A stretch of 64,000 nucleotides of DNA from Diphasiastrum complanatum (Eukaryota; Streptophyta; Lycopodiopsida; Lycopodiales; Lycopodiaceae). This document shows positions 10,812 through 23,052 of the stretch, in pieces. The translations under genes were made by a program, and so were the position numbers. The notes beneath the pieces are model-generated. The model worked only from the letters and a program-made list of their open reading frames with translations, made no database searches and had not been told where the DNA came from. The stretch is from positions 16,874 through 80,873 of the forward strand of contig MU832252.1 of the NCBI GenBank assembly GCA_029204225.1, written 5' to 3'. Positions within the stretch are counted from its first letter, which is position 1, and each line of letters begins with the position of its first letter.

Positions 10812-11817
10812 CTATGATGATGTTTGTGGGAGTCTGCCAACTGACTGTAGCAAATCAGAAAAGTGAAGAGGTGGTGAGTCAGCTAATGAAGGGAGATGAG
10901 AAGTAGCACACCCAGCCACCGTCGCCCGCTGCAGAATAGATAGGGCCTGAGCACGTTGCAGGGCAATGGAAACACATTGTTTGAAAAGAAGCCATGAGAA
11001 TAGAACCAAGAATACCTTGACACTCTGCCGCCTGATGAGAACACATGCGAAAAAAATCCTCAAAGCGTCGATGCAAGATGCCATAAGTCTCAATAGCCAA
11101 GGGAAGGAAAGCATCAGTGGGGTGCCTGTCGGAGTAGTTTTTTTCCTTCTCTTGTGTTGCCATGTCTGCCGCGTCTCTTGGTGTGAAGGCAAAGCGAGGC
11201 AATAGGTCACGGGCAACAACAACATCTGCCAAAGTACGAAGCCCATCCCGAGAGAGGACAATGTCAACACGTCTGCGAGAAGAGTATGACGCGGAAGAAG
11301 GAAGGACATGAGACTGCTCTCTGAGGACATGGAATCCTTCATCTCTGGCTATAGCGGCCGCTGTATCTCAGACAACATCATGTGTAGCTGTGCGCTCACT
11401 CCTAGAAGGACAGTGGAGGAGGTGGATAGCAAGAGCATCAATAAGGTGACCACAAACACACCTGGAGAGACCCAAGACCGAAGGACGAGGAAGCCCCAAG
11501 CGAAGACGAAAAGCAGTAGTGAAGATGGCCGAAGACAACCAGAAGGAAAGAATAACAAGCTGAGCTGACAGCCAAGCCCCGGCACCAGAACCCGCACAAG
11601 AAAGAAGTCGTGCTCGATGCAATGTCGAAGGAGCCTCAGAGAGCATGTTGGAAAGGGTATGCTTGTGCACGTGCTCCAAGAGGGTCTCTTGCAGGTGATC
11701 TAAACTGAAAGTAAGGAGTTGCTCAAAAGGAGGAAGACAAACTAGGGCAGAGAGAGGGAGGAGCTCTCGTGCAGCGATGGGGAAGAGCAAGGCCGAGAAT
11801 ATGGCTTTTGTGTACAC
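10812..11817 (-). pseudogene. Non-LTR element C-terminal knuckle and endonuclease-like tail
   Basis: The reading 11,368-11,817 ends with FRLRLGLPRPS, CVCGHLIDALAIHLLHC (knuckle) and ERTATHDVV. A frame change follows, then RRVDIVLSRDGLRTLADVVV near 11,220-11,285, whose spaced aspartates resemble a PD-(D/E)xK nuclease core. Then come YSDRHPTDAFLPLAIETYG and, near 10,940-10,990, CVSIALQRAQALSILQRAT. In related elements this tail nicks the target to start reverse transcription. Assigning the catalytic residues is inference. Confidence 0.6.
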
Positions 11818-11846
11818 CGAGATGGCGCCAGATCCAAATCGAGGTG

Positions 11847-13181
11847 CTAGAAAGGCAGAGAACCGCTATCCACATGAGCAATGCAATCCGCCAAGAGAGG
11901 GCGAAAGCCGAAAAGGAACCGAACGAGGAGCACTGTAGGAGCAGGACCAACAATATGAGTGTCATCAGCAACCGAAGGAAATAAGCAGGAGGGAAAGGCC
12001 TCTGCAGAAGCTCGAAGTGCACGAAAATGAGCCAGAGCAAAAAGAGGACCAGCCAAAGGATCACCTTGACGAGTACCTGTTGCAGACTGGATAGTAGAAC
12101 GATCCCTTGAGCGCACATGGTGACTGGGAAAAGAGAGGAGTCTCAGTAGCATAGAACAACCGCACAAATGGGATAAGTTGAGCCAACTCACTACCAACCG
12201 CGCGCAGCTCCTGAACAATTGCAGCTCTAGAAACAAAGTTAAAAGCATTGGAAATATCCACTTGGAGAACAACCCAGTCAGGATGGAGATCAAGGGTGGC
12301 ACGCAAAACCATGAATGACAGCTTCACAGCCACCAGGCGTAGAGACGCCAAATTGATGAGGAGAGAGAAAATAGGCAAAAATATGCTGAAACTGAAAACA
12401 GATAGAGCGACTAAAAAGACGGAGGAGGACTTCGCCAATAGCGATGGGACGGACGCCACCCGAGGCTTTAGACATGGCGATCAAACGAGATGCAGACAAA
12501 AGACGTGCGACATAAGAAGAAATGTGACCAGAGGCGATAAAAGAGCAGACCTGAAAGAGTTGAACAAAGCCACTAGCAGAGTCCTTAGGTGGAAAGCAAT
12601 CACGAAGGTGTTCATAGACCAAACCGGAGGGACCACCAATAGCAAGACGAGGACTACGATGGAAGGCACGAGAGAAAGAATCACGATCAAGCACCAAGTC
12701 AACATCAAACACAAAGTCCTCCACAAACAAGGGAAGAATGCCTTCAGAAGCAGGATGCAGAGCTTGGAGAGCAACAACAGTATCAGCAGAAGAGGGAGCA
12801 GGTGTGAGAGGAGCTAAAGCTCGAGCAGCATGAGAATACTCACCAACTTGCCCAAGATGTAGGGTGTGACGAAGGCGACGGTGGAGAGGTGGGGCGCCTT
12901 GAGGTTGAGAGTCTTGTGAGTTGCGAGCAGCAAGTGCCTGACAACGTGCAAAGTGTTTCCCAGTCTCCCGATAGAAAGCGATGAAGGCGAGCATGAATTT
13001 CTTTATGACCAGCATCCCCACCCCTCGGAGGAAGGACTAGACACCAAAGGGGAAAAAGAAGAAACAGATGCCAAGCCGCAATGTCAAAGGGGTCAATAGC
13101 CAAGCGATCAAGAGGAAGGCGCATTTCACGACGGAGAGCGAGGGGAATATGAAAGTAGAGCCTTCGACGAGGGAAGCCCAA
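11847..13181 (-). pseudogene. Non-LTR element reverse transcriptase
   Basis: The pieces in order are 12,840-13,181 (AAWHLFLLFPLWCLVLPPRG and HARLHRFLSGDWETL), 12,290-13,021 (GGPSGLVYEHLRDCF, ASGGVRPIAIGEVL, STPGGCEAVIHGF), 12,061-12,459 (VVLQVDISNAFNFVSR, the first catalytic aspartate) and 11,847-12,302 (TRQGDPLAGPLFAL and VADDTHIVGP). QGDPL and xADD are the signature of non-LTR reverse transcriptases. The Y or F usual before ADD is V here. Frame changes between the pieces show decay. Confidence 0.8.
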
Positions 13182-13277
13182 GTGAAAAGCTCCGAGGATG
13201 TCAAGGGAAGAAATCTAAGACCAAGCTGAAGCAGAGGGCGAATGGGGTGCAGAAAGAGGAGGGCGATCTTGAGACGA

Positions 13278-13637
13278 CTAAAGCAGCGTAGGACAAGAAT
13301 GCTGGTGACGAACAAGACCTCCTCTAGGAGAGAAGAAACGACCACAAGCATGGCAAGGAACTCGTTCATGAGGTTGAGAAGGCAATGCAACAAGAGTCGA
13401 AGGAGGTTCACAACCAAGCGAGGGGGCAACAATGCCAAGGGAAGAGGTGGACGAAGGAGGAATAGAGGGTGTTGTGGCAAGTGAGAAACCCAGCACAGCC
13501 TGACGCGAACGAGGAGGGGAGTCAAGAGGGGGAGATACAGTTGAAGCAGGTCGTTTGAGACAGAGAGGACGAAGTAGGGAGATGTCCGAAGCCAAGAGAA
13601 TGTCCAAAGGGAACCCTGTGATGGACCACCTCACCAA
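13278..13637 (-). pseudogene. Non-LTR element N-terminal zinc-finger segment
   Basis: A reading of 119 residues. Near its end C95-x2-C98-x12-H111-x3-C115 forms a C2HC finger (VPCHACGRFFSPRGGLVRH). Such fingers in this element class bind target DNA. The first 90 residues are low in complexity and rich in P, S and L. The true start may be further upstream. Confidence 0.65.
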
Positions 13638-14540
13638 CTAAACCGAGATCTTTTTTATATTTTTTTTATTTTTCTTCACACGGAATGTCGTTAACCTCGA
13701 TGGAGCCGTAGGCCGTTTCAAACCTTTTTCAATAGATTCCAGAGAACTTGCCCAAACAAAAGCACCCACCAAAACTCTGAAAGACCAACAATAGAAAAAG
13801 TTTTGAAAGCCCCACCGCTGCTCCTTTGCCCTAAACTAATTGTAGGTCAGACAAACACGGGTCTGACAGGAAACTGTGCATAAACTGGCAGGCAATTTAT
13901 GACAGTAGAACATGCACTGATTTTCTGAGGAGATTTTTCGTTATCAACCTACAAACCTATGCTCTCTGCTGTAAAGCTTCGCTCAATGTGAGCTGAACTA
14001 ATCGCTGGTGTAGGAAGAAACTGATCGCTTGTCTGGCAGCCAGCTGAACGCTCATGTAGCAGAGAACAGAATGATAGAACAGGTTACTGAACTCCTACCA
14101 ATTACCTATGCAACTTTCTAATTGTTGGTTTACTACAATGTTGCTCTTCAATAATTCATTCCCTTGTGTAGAGTGCCTATTTTATATATGCTAGGACACA
14201 ACTTAGAAATCTATGTTCCCCCTCACCTTCTTTCTACTTCCTACGCTCCCAAGCTAAGAGTTTTTTTTTCCTTTCTTTTCATTTTTAGCTCTTGGACTAT
14301 AGTCTTAATTTAGGGTTTTTGATCCTTTGTATTCACTTTTCAGTTAATTCCTCCAAGATCAACTCATATATATTGAATCTTGAGACTATAAATCATCACA
14401 GTCTCTGTATAGTGAATGAGATTAAGATCTGGTAGGATAGGCAAGATCCACAACCAGATTTTCAATAAAAGATTCGTCAATCAAAACATATCTAAATGAT
14501 TCCAATGGATTAACCAATTCCCATTCCAACAGTGCCATTG
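13638..14540. other. No gene seen
   Basis: There is a T-rich stretch at about 13,650-13,676, then AT-rich sequence with no coding signal on either strand. The 5' end of the non-LTR element may lie here. Confidence 0.4.
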
Positions 14541-14549
14541 CAAGTGGTC

Positions 14550-15350
14550 AGAATGACCCCTTGATTGGAAATGCCCAAATATGATGGATCTACATTTTCT
14601 AACTGATTCCTCCAAATCTATGAAGAGGGTTGCAAAATTTATAAAGAGACAACCTCAGCTGAGAAACTTAAGTTGTTTTTCATGTCACTCATAGGACCAC
14701 CTCAAGATTTTCTTTTTAATCAACCTGCACAAGAACAAAATAACTAGGAAGTGGTCAAAGCAGTCTTGATCACCAGATTCAAGCCGCATAAATTTCTACA
14801 TGATCTATTCATTCTTATCAACAAGATCAAAATGGGAAAAAGAAAAGGGTTATGAGATTACATTGTAGTGTTAAGCTGGTTTTTGATCATGTTGTAATTA
14901 GGTGTTTCTTAGCTGGACTACCTAAAAGCATCAAAAGCATTAGAGGAATTTTGAATCCAAAAAAGATTCTATAAGGAATGCCAACTGGAAGTACAAGAAC
15001 AATACAAGAATTTACACAAGCTATGGAAGATGTAATAAGGAAAGAGGATGAGGATTTGATGAAGAACCCAAACCTTAAACATTTGGCCAAACTTCCAAAT
15101 CCTCTAATACATCCACATCATCTTTTGCGGCCCTTTTCAACAAAGCATTAATGGAGCATGTAGAAAGACTACACATGCAACAAATAGAATAACTCAGCCC
15201 AATTTACCAAAAACTAAATGCAATCCAGAATATTGCAACACGACAACCAAAATCAAATTAGTAGTAATATCCTTGATGGGACAGCCTATGGTACATTTAT
15301 ACAAAAAATCACACATCCAATGAGTGTCCGGTAGTCAAGCAAAATCTAAA
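14550..15350 (+). pseudogene. Possible retrotransposon gag remnant
   Basis: Across stops the plus strand reads AEKLKLFFMSLIGPPQDFLF, then EVVKAVLITRFKPHKFLHD and INKIKMGKRKG. A gag capsid-like order (helical block, PAQDW-like stretch, then an RF block) is suggested. No protease or RT follows, since Copia-H and Gypsy-1 lie next to it. The assignment is weak. Confidence 0.35.
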
Positions 15351-15559
15351 GTTGACTCTACGATATTGCCATCAATGTGTCATCTCATGAAATAGCTTAT
15401 TGTCACGTATTGCCAGTATATAAGTGTCTATAAATATATCATGATATCCAATATAAGCTTTGTTGGACCAAAGAAATTACTAGCCCTAAAAATGAAAGTG
15501 GTTCCCTCTCCCTCAAAGTCTCTTAAATAGGGATAACAAGTCAAAAAGGGCTTAAATAG

Positions 15560-15850
15560 ACTTAATAAGGCTAATTAGACTTAAAGATAGTTAAGTTTAG
15601 TAAAGACATGGGCAATAGACATCAGTTTTGAGAATCTTTGGCTCATTGATTGAACTTGGAGTTCTTCCTCCTCTTGTAAATGCGAGCTAACGACATTCTC
15701 CATCCTTGCCACAATAGAATCATGGACTCTTTTTCTTGGCTTTTCCCCATTGATTATGAAATCTTCTTCTTGGATTTCCTGCTTGCTACTGATTGTTGTA
15801 TTGATCTCCTTGTGCCTGTTGTTGTGGATTATTAAATCCAACATTGGAAT
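15560..15850 (-). pseudogene. Copia-H gag remnant, distal part
   Basis: The minus strand reads SNVGFNNPQQQAQGDQYNNQ, then frame-broken RRRFHNQWGK. This low-complexity N/Q/G region is typical of the end of copia gag. It lies directly left of the Gypsy-1 3' LTR, and its upstream part is at 23,578-24,250, so Gypsy-1 split this gag. Confidence 0.55.
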
Positions 15851-16371
15851 TATAAGAGAAGCTCCTTAGATCCTGCTTACAAATCCCAAACACAAAGGAT
15901 AACACACTATGGAGAAACCACCCAACCAAGTAGAAGCATCCAATCAATCTCTAGAAGCCTCACCTCCAAGCCAAGGAACAAGAAGCATGAATGTAGAATG
16001 AGAGCCTGGCAATGAATCAAGAACCATGATGAGGAGTAGGGCGAGTTTGGACCCAATATATAGAGCCAAAAGCATCCTGGGCACATAGCCATGCATAGCC
16101 CTAAGTTCCCTATACATAGATTCACCTAGAATAGAGTCCTATGCATGGACCAACTATTCATAGAATTGCTATTGATAACTCTACACATGCATACACTGTC
16201 TCATACCTTGTCAAAACTCCATTTAGTGTGTTCTGGGCCTCACAAGGATATTACTTACTTTCGGGTCACGTCCAGTATGACGTGGCATAACTAACAGCTT
16301 GTTTCACTAGAGTACCGTGTATCCAAGACTAGGAGTATACTGTATCTTATGTACTGTTCATGGACATAACA
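15851..16371 (-). repeat. Gypsy-1 3' LTR
   Basis: 521 bases matching 23,053-23,577. On the minus strand it starts TGTTATGTCCATG and ends CTCTTATA, so the last base pair is TA instead of CA in both copies. Confidence 0.9.
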
Positions 16372-16384
16372 TTCTTCCCTCCTT
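16372..16384 (-). other. Gypsy-1 polypurine tract
   Basis: The minus strand reads AAGGAGGGAAGAA directly before the 3' LTR. Confidence 0.8.
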
Positions 16385-16439
16385 AAACTGTTTCTATCCT
16401 TAGAAACTAAAATTCAAAAAATTCTTCTTTATGCTATCA

Positions 16440-18407
16440 ACTCTCTCCCACAAATCATAAAAAATGACCCTTCCACTGAATTAAGCACTCAGAGATAGAA
16501 CGATTTCTCAATTGTTTATCTTTGGCTCTAAGCACTTTCTCAGGTTCCAAAGGTACACTAAGCGACAAATCTTCCAAATGGGATAATTCCTCATCCAATC
16601 CAACTGTATCACCATCATGTAAACTTAGTTTCAAATGACTTACATGAAATACTGGGTGTGCAGTCGATTTTCCTTGAAGATCGAGTTCATACGCCAAAGA
16701 ACCAATTCTACGTACAATCCTGAAAAGTCCACAATAACGGCTAGACAGCTTATAATGCTTCCCTGTACGTAACGTCTTAGAATATTTTGAAATCCTAAGA
16801 TAGACCCAGTCATCAACTTTAAGATCGGTATAGTGTTTAGCTCTATCATGAGCACTTCGGATACTATCCTTAGCCACTTGCAACATTTCTTGTATATCAT
16901 GCAAAAAATCAGCTACCTTCTGGATCTTAATAGACTTTGTCTCAACATATACTGGAGATCTAGGTTGAAAACCGTACATAAGCATAAAAGGACTATAGCC
17001 TGTAGCAGAATGTTTTCTACTATTATACGCAAACTCAACCAGTGGGATAGCGCTTTGACAATCAAGTTGAAAAATTGCATTGTAAGATTCAGATGAGTGA
17101 AGTTTCTCTGTCGAACTTCATCTGAAAAATTCCTATGTGAAGTTTGGTCCAACTTTTTTTCTAAAGTCTTTTAATATCTCCTATACTTCAAGCTTAATAT
17201 ATTTAAGACTTAGACCATTATCCATTTGAAATCAACTCCTTCGCGTTGAAAATGAAGTGCTCATCCTTTTCTTCATTTGCCAGGAATCTTTCCCCGCATG
17301 TGTCCGAAGTTTGTTAGAAACTATTTATTGCTGGAATATTTTGTCTCTTTTTTTACACGTGGAGTATCCAAAAGTGAATGAAGGGCACCTTTGACATAGG
17401 TTTTTGCCTTTATAGGATTTCTTCAAGAGTATCTTCTCCAACAACATCCGTCTCTATGCTTCTTGGCATTATTCTTAGTGTTTAATGACATTCCCATCTT
17501 CAAGTTACTTTTTTTCCACAAGCTTTGTTCTTATTCTGTCAGTGGAATATGTGTGACGTCATCATGATCCTTGCGAAGTTTCTTGAGTTTTTCCATGTGA
17601 GAAACATACGTCCTCAAAATAACTTCCATAGTTTGATTAGTCCTTTCTATCTGGCCATCTGATTCAGGATGATCAGAAGAGCTTAAATTCAAAGAAGTTT
17701 CCAGTTATACTGCTAACCAAAAGTGACCTGTGGACTAGGATCTCTATCACTAACAATGTCACTTGGTAGACCATACAACCGAAATAATCTTTCAACAAAG
17801 ATCTGGGCTAAATCAGAAGCTTTTATAGTTGACTTGACTGGTATGAGTGCAACTAACTTAGTTATTCAATCCACTACAACCCAAATAGAATCATTTTGCC
17901 GTTGGATTTTTGGAAGTCCGACTACAAAATCTATAGATATCCTTTCTCATTTCTTATCTGGGATATCTAACGGATGCAACAAACCACCAGCCTTATGGCA
18001 TTCAGCCTTTGCTAGTTGACAGGGCTTGCATTTAACAACATATGACTCGACATATGGCTTGAGCTTTGGCCAATAAAATTCCCTCTTAACCAAGTCTAGA
18101 GTCTTGTGTATACCGGGATGTCTTGCACAGGGTATGTCATGACATTCAAACAAAATCTGCCGTTTGAGCTCATCATCACCAGGTACGCAAACTTTCCATT
18201 CCGAAATAGTAATCCATCTCAAATGGTGAGCTGTTCTAGAATCTTCTTATCTTTCTTAGTTAGTTGAGTCCCTTGTGTTTCTGACTCAACACTGTCCACA
18301 TTTCTTCCGGTCTGAACAATGTTCCAAATGTGACCAAAATGGGAATCTGATTCATATTCTCCTCTCAGCGAAAGATATAGATCCGTAGAAATCTGGGTGA
18401 ATGACAA
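16440..18407 (-). pseudogene. Gypsy-1 integrase with chromodomain-like end
   Basis: The zinc-binding HHCC part (ECHDIPCARHPGIHKTLDL, then KCKPCQLAK) is at 17,947-18,222. A broken catalytic core follows with SMDFVVGLPK and GLPSDIVSDRDP, two of the three expected acidic positions. The C-terminal part at 16,455-16,985 has a GPY/F-like module (SSRYCGLFRIVRRIGSLAYE, with GLF for GPF), HPVFHVSHLK, and then PEKVLRAKDKQLRNRSIS and LIQWKGHFL, the pattern of a chromodomain. This would steer insertion to marked chromatin. Stops interrupt the core. Confidence 0.8.
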
Positions 18408-18419
18408 CTCGTCCAGTTC

Positions 18420-19955
18420 ACCGATCCGACTAAGATCTGCAAACTTGATTAGAGCTTCCTCTTATGTAACGGATTTCATGATCAAATTTCTGCATCAATT
18501 CAGCCCATCGAGCTTTTCTCCCCCGAAGATCATGTTGATTACAAAAATACTTAAGAGGCTGGTGATCCGTATACACTACAAACTTACTACCATACAAGTA
18601 GTGTGTCCAGGTTTTAATTGCATGCATTATAGCAAACAATTCTTTTTCCTGCGTAGTATAACGCAACTGAGGACCAGTGATTTTTTTGCTTTCAAACGCT
18701 AGTGGCCTATCCATTTGTAATAGAACCGCTCCAACTACAACATCACTTGCGTCCGTTCTCACAACGTAAGGTAAATCTGGATTTGCAATTTGTAACACGG
18801 GAGCTGAAACAATCATTGTTTTAAGTTTCTCAAAACATTGATTCAATTCCTCGTTCCAAACAACAGGCGGACTAGGTTGATTCCTCTTTTTCTTTTTACT
18901 AACAAATCCTTTTGTCAGATTATTAAGCGGTACTGCTAACTTAGCATAATCCTCAATAAATCTCTTGAAGTGTAAAACCTAAAAAAGACTTTACTTGCCT
19001 CACAGTTTCTGGAATTGGCCACTCAATCTTAATCTTGATTTAATCCTCGTGAATCTTGATCTCATTTACTGTGATCTTATGACCGAGATAAAGCAACTCT
19101 TGCTTAAAGAATTCACACTTGGACTCTTTAGTGTAGAGTAACACCCGACAGAGTTTTATCAAGACAATTTTTAAGTGTTCTACGTGTTCCATCAAGGATT
19201 TACTGTTAACGAGAATGTCGTCTAAGAATACAACCACAAACTTCCCCAAATATGGACGAAATAAATTGTTCATCATTTGCTGGAATGTTGCTAGAGCATT
19301 CGTTAATCCAAATGGCAACATTAGAAATTCGTAATGACCAAATCTAGAACAAAATCTTGTCTTTTGGACATCTTTTGACTTAATTCTTATTTGATGGTAC
19401 CCTGTCCTGAGATCTATCTTGGTGAAATACCTTGCTCCACCCAAGCGATCTACAAGGTCATCCATCCTGGATAATGGATATTTATTTTTGATAGTCACTT
19501 TATTAAGACCCTTGTAATCCACACACATTTGGAAACCTCCATTTTTCTTCACTTTACAAGATTGCCCCATGGTGATTTACTAGGTTGTATATGTCCCATC
19601 CTCAGATAGTTATCTATTTAATTTGAAATCTCTGTCTCCTCCTTCTGAGATAACCTATAAGGTTGTCTAGAGACAGGTTGACTTCCTAGAATTAACTCAA
19701 TCTTGTGGTCTACTGACCTAGATGGTAGTAAACCATGAGTAATTCAGATGGAAAAACATCTCTAAATTCATTTATGATCTGTTCTTTCACTGCTTGTTCA
19801 TGATCTAAATTTACTGAGTTAAGAATTGCTGAGAATTCACAACCATTTAGATTCATTTCAGGAACATCCACAACTAGAATAGCACATATTGAAAAAACTT
19901 CATACTCAAAATAATCCAATTTCTCCATTTCATTAACTGTAGAAATCTGATCCAA
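18420..19955 (-). pseudogene. Gypsy-1 reverse transcriptase and RNase H
   Basis: The linker at 19,710-19,955 has [13 protein letters not shown]. The RT at 19,040-19,570 has [36 protein letters not shown] and the active site VVVFLDDILV with both aspartates. RNase H at 18,430-18,846 has RTDASDVVVGAVL and YTDHQPLKYF. Frame changes near 18,850-19,040 and 19,570-19,710 break it. The family synthesises element DNA from RNA in cytoplasmic particles. Confidence 0.85.
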
Positions 19956-20035
19956 CGGATGTACAAAATTACTGCCAAATAATGTAACTACCTTATCACC
20001 CTCCTTGAAAGTGAGAACATGCTTATGAAAATCAA

Positions 20036-20488
20036 TTAATAGAGAAGGCGATTTACTAAATAACCTTCGTAACCTAAGATTAAATCAGTACGAGCTACAT
20101 CTGAAACATAAAAATTAACTAATTCCATGTGTCCTTGCATCAAAACTGGGAGCTTCGGGACTTTTACGTTCCAAGTCTCCAACTCTGCTCCTGAAGCTAC
20201 ATAAACTTTATATCTATGATTGTTGGCTTTAGTTTCCAAGCTGACTTTCTGCACAAGACAAGAATTTGTAAAATTATGAGTTGAACCACTCTCCAATAAA
20301 ATACTCACTTCTTGATCTTTAATTGTGCCAATCAAACGAAAAAGTTCATTAGGCAATAAAGAAGTAGTACTGAAAGAACATTCACACTCACCATCAGTCA
20401 GGTTAATTTCCAAAGTCTTACCATTGCCTCTTGGGATTTCAATCATGTGAGTAGACACTTTCTTCCTTTCTGGACAAAATTTTATCAT
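20036..20488 (-). pseudogene. Gypsy-1 protease
   Basis: The 150-residue reading has ILLESGSTHNF where the retropepsin site should read LLDSGS; the catalytic aspartate is replaced by glutamate. It is followed by VQKVSLE and the DLILGYEG block. Gypsy-2 keeps the aspartate at this place but has LLDNGS. Confidence 0.8.
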
Positions 20489-21295
20489 ATGTCCAGGCTT
20501 CTTACAAACGAAACATAAGTTCTCTTTCTTAGCCTTTTTCTAGGACATAGATTTTTTAAATCTCTTCCTCTTGGGTATCCTGGGCTTCGATGCTGCTTGA
20601 TCTAATTTGTCAAAATATTTTGCTTGGTCTGGACCGCGCTTCTTACCCTTCTTGGTTTTCAAAGTGGTTGGAATTTGCGCAAACTGCTTCCTGGATGCAA
20701 CCACTATGGAATCATATGCTTTCGCAATCCGAAATGCATCATCGAGGTTTCAAAGCACATTTCGCCTGCATTCGTTTTGATAGTCGGCTGACAAACCCAG
20801 GACAAACTACCATAGTGCGAACTTCGCATCGAATGATGGAACCCTATTCCATAGGTCCATGAATTCCTGGATATAAGAGTCTAAACTCTTTGTACCCATC
20901 TTGCAGTTCACGAACTTCAGGTAGTAGTCCATGTCATCAGCAACTACGAAAGTTTCTTGAAAACTTTCGCAAACGCCTCCCAAGTAGTTGGCGATGGCGT
21001 TTTGCCATGTAAAAACAGCACGACACTTTCAATTTTCTTCTCATCAGGAACACCGTGCAGATTGAAGTAACTACTCCACTTGGCCAGCCAGTCCTCGACG
21101 ACCTCAGGTTTCTTCTCCCACATAAACCTCCGGTTGAAAACCGAGATTGGGTGAAGGCATCAATTTGACTTGATTCAACAGAACCTCCATTTGTTGATCT
21201 CTCATCTGATTACGATTATTCATATCATTCAGTGCCGTACTCAACTGTTGACAAATCACCATATAAGATGGCGCACTTGGATTTGCAGCTTAATT
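20474..21295 (-). pseudogene. Gypsy-1 gag with CCHC knuckle
   Basis: A frame-broken counterpart of the Gypsy-2 gag. The N-terminus reads PSAPSYMVICQQLSTALNDM, then NNRNQMRDQQMEVLLNQV. The knuckle at 20,474-20,516 is intact: CFVCKKPGHMIKFC. Gag forms the particle and packages element RNA. Confidence 0.7.
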
Positions 21296-23034
21296 TAAGT
21301 TTCTTCGGCCAAATACCAAATTAACTCATAGTGAAGTACAGTTGACCAAAAATTGATTGAAATTGACTCTAGCATGGTCAAATCACTATTTTTAGTCAAT
21401 TTCATAGATATTACAAGAAATTGAAAAAAAAATTAAAATTTTGAATTTTCGCACTTTTATTTATTTTAATTTTTTTTTTTTACGTTTTCTCAAAATTCAT
21501 AAAAAAATCACTGTCAGTTATTAAGCATTCGAAATCAAAAATTCAATTCACTGTTCAATTTTTAATTTTACTCTATTAATGTCCGTCAAGCATGCAAGAC
21601 ATGCTACATTAAACTGATTTTTTACATTTTACGAAATTTTACGTAAAAATCCAGTTCTACAAAAATTGTCAACTATAAAGTCCAGTTTTGTATCTAACAG
21701 TCAGAGTACATGCGTATGACCACTCAAAACAGATCTAAACTACTCATGCATGTCAGAATCACTCAGAGAATCCACATGCAGACATTCCATGCAAGCACAG
21801 TACCTCAAAATAGGAAATTGGCATGCATGCAATCAGAACAATTGGAAATTCTACCAATTTTGAACACAAAATTGCAAAACTTCATATGATCATATCTTTG
21901 GCTACATGACACCAAATTGGGTGCTGTAAAGCTTAGTACAGAGGGAGACCTAATGAACAAGACACTTGCCATGTCAGCCTCCCACCTAGGATTCACACGT
22001 GCGAGTTCAGAATAGCCAAAAAACCTGTAGGAGGGTGCACTTTTTCAAGGCTAATCAGTCTAAAAACTTGCAAACACTCAACCAAGCCTAAAAGTGATAA
22101 TCCAAACAGTCTTAAATGGTCTCTAAGAGTTCCATGAAGCCCTTAATAGATATCCTATGAAGCAGTATGGGCTGAGAACCATGAATTCTTGATTTCTAGA
22201 AGTCAAGATTGCTACAAACTTGATGGAATTGAAACATAAGCCTCTACCCATCAATTTACAGTTCTGATAGCTTGATGGAAAGGTAAAAAGTAATATCAAT
22301 CATGCTGGAAAAAATTCATAATGACCCCTTTATGGATTTAGAGAGATCCATACCCCAAAATTCACCAAAATTGGTTAATTTTTTACTTCCTACAAATCCA
22401 ATTGCTGGAATTCTTGGCTCTATCTTCTAGAACAGCTTCAAAAGACTATGTTTCATCTATTCCCAGCTTCAATTGATGTTCAACAACCTCCTACCATCCA
22501 ATTTAATGAAAAAACAAGCAAAAATCATGAATTTTAGCCCTTTCTAGGTTTTTTCACCATGCCCAATTGGAATTTAATGGCAAGAACGTTTTCCAAATCC
22601 ACATGCAATCTAAAATATAGAGTTATAACCAACAATTGATCTGAACTTGCTGGATTTTGAATTTTACCCTCCATTTTGTGCCAAAATCATGGAAAACAAG
22701 CCAAATTTGGCCACAAAAGAGTCTAGAATCCAAATACATGGGAAGATCCAACATGCAAACTGAATTTCAACTACTTCAAAGTGTATTAACTTTTTGAAAA
22801 TTTCAGATCCTTAGCTAGTTTTGAGCTACACATGCTAAAACTCCAAAAAAACACCAAAATTGATTTCCTATCACAATTCTCCATAAACCACAATGAATTT
22901 GAGAGAGATATGGAACATGCAAATTGAAATTGGGAAGATCCACCAACTTGAAACCTTGCTCCTCTCCTTGGATGAGAATACTAGTTGAATACCACCAAGC
23001 ACCAATGAAAAGCACCACCTCTCCAAACTTGTAA
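21296..23034 (-). other. Gypsy-1 untranslated leader, 1.7 kb
   Basis: It lies between primer site and gag and aligns over most of its length with 44,150-45,881 in Gypsy-2. It has no long reading on the sense strand. Such a long conserved leader could hold packaging or translation signals. A polypyrimidine/T-rich stretch lies near 21,420-21,485. Confidence 0.65.
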
Positions 23035-23035
23035 C

Positions 23036-23050
23036 CCTTGCTCTGATACC
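23036..23050 (-). other. Gypsy-1 primer binding site
   Basis: The minus strand reads GGTATCAGAGCAAGG, two bases from the 5' LTR. It matches the initiator Met tRNA 3' end. Confidence 0.85.
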
Positions 23051-23052
23051 TC

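Larger units (their letters stand above)
10812..13637 (-). mobile_element. Decayed non-LTR retrotransposon, zinc finger-RT-endonuclease type
   Basis: Read on the minus strand across several frames, the order is a C2HC zinc finger (about 13,293-13,355), a conserved GGDAGHKEIHARLHRFL-like block, RT fingers, RT palm with an ADD active site (11,961-11,969), a CxC...H...C knuckle followed by THDV, and a tail with VDIVLSRDG and ADVVVARD. This order matches non-LTR elements of the restriction-like endonuclease kind (R2-like in plan), not the plant L1 plan with an apurinic endonuclease in front. It is GC-richer than its surroundings and has at least five frame changes. No LTRs are present. Confidence 0.75.

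Noticed and set aside
12248-12817. 189-residue plus-strand reading
   Set aside because: It is the antisense shadow of the non-LTR RT and has no recognisable domain.
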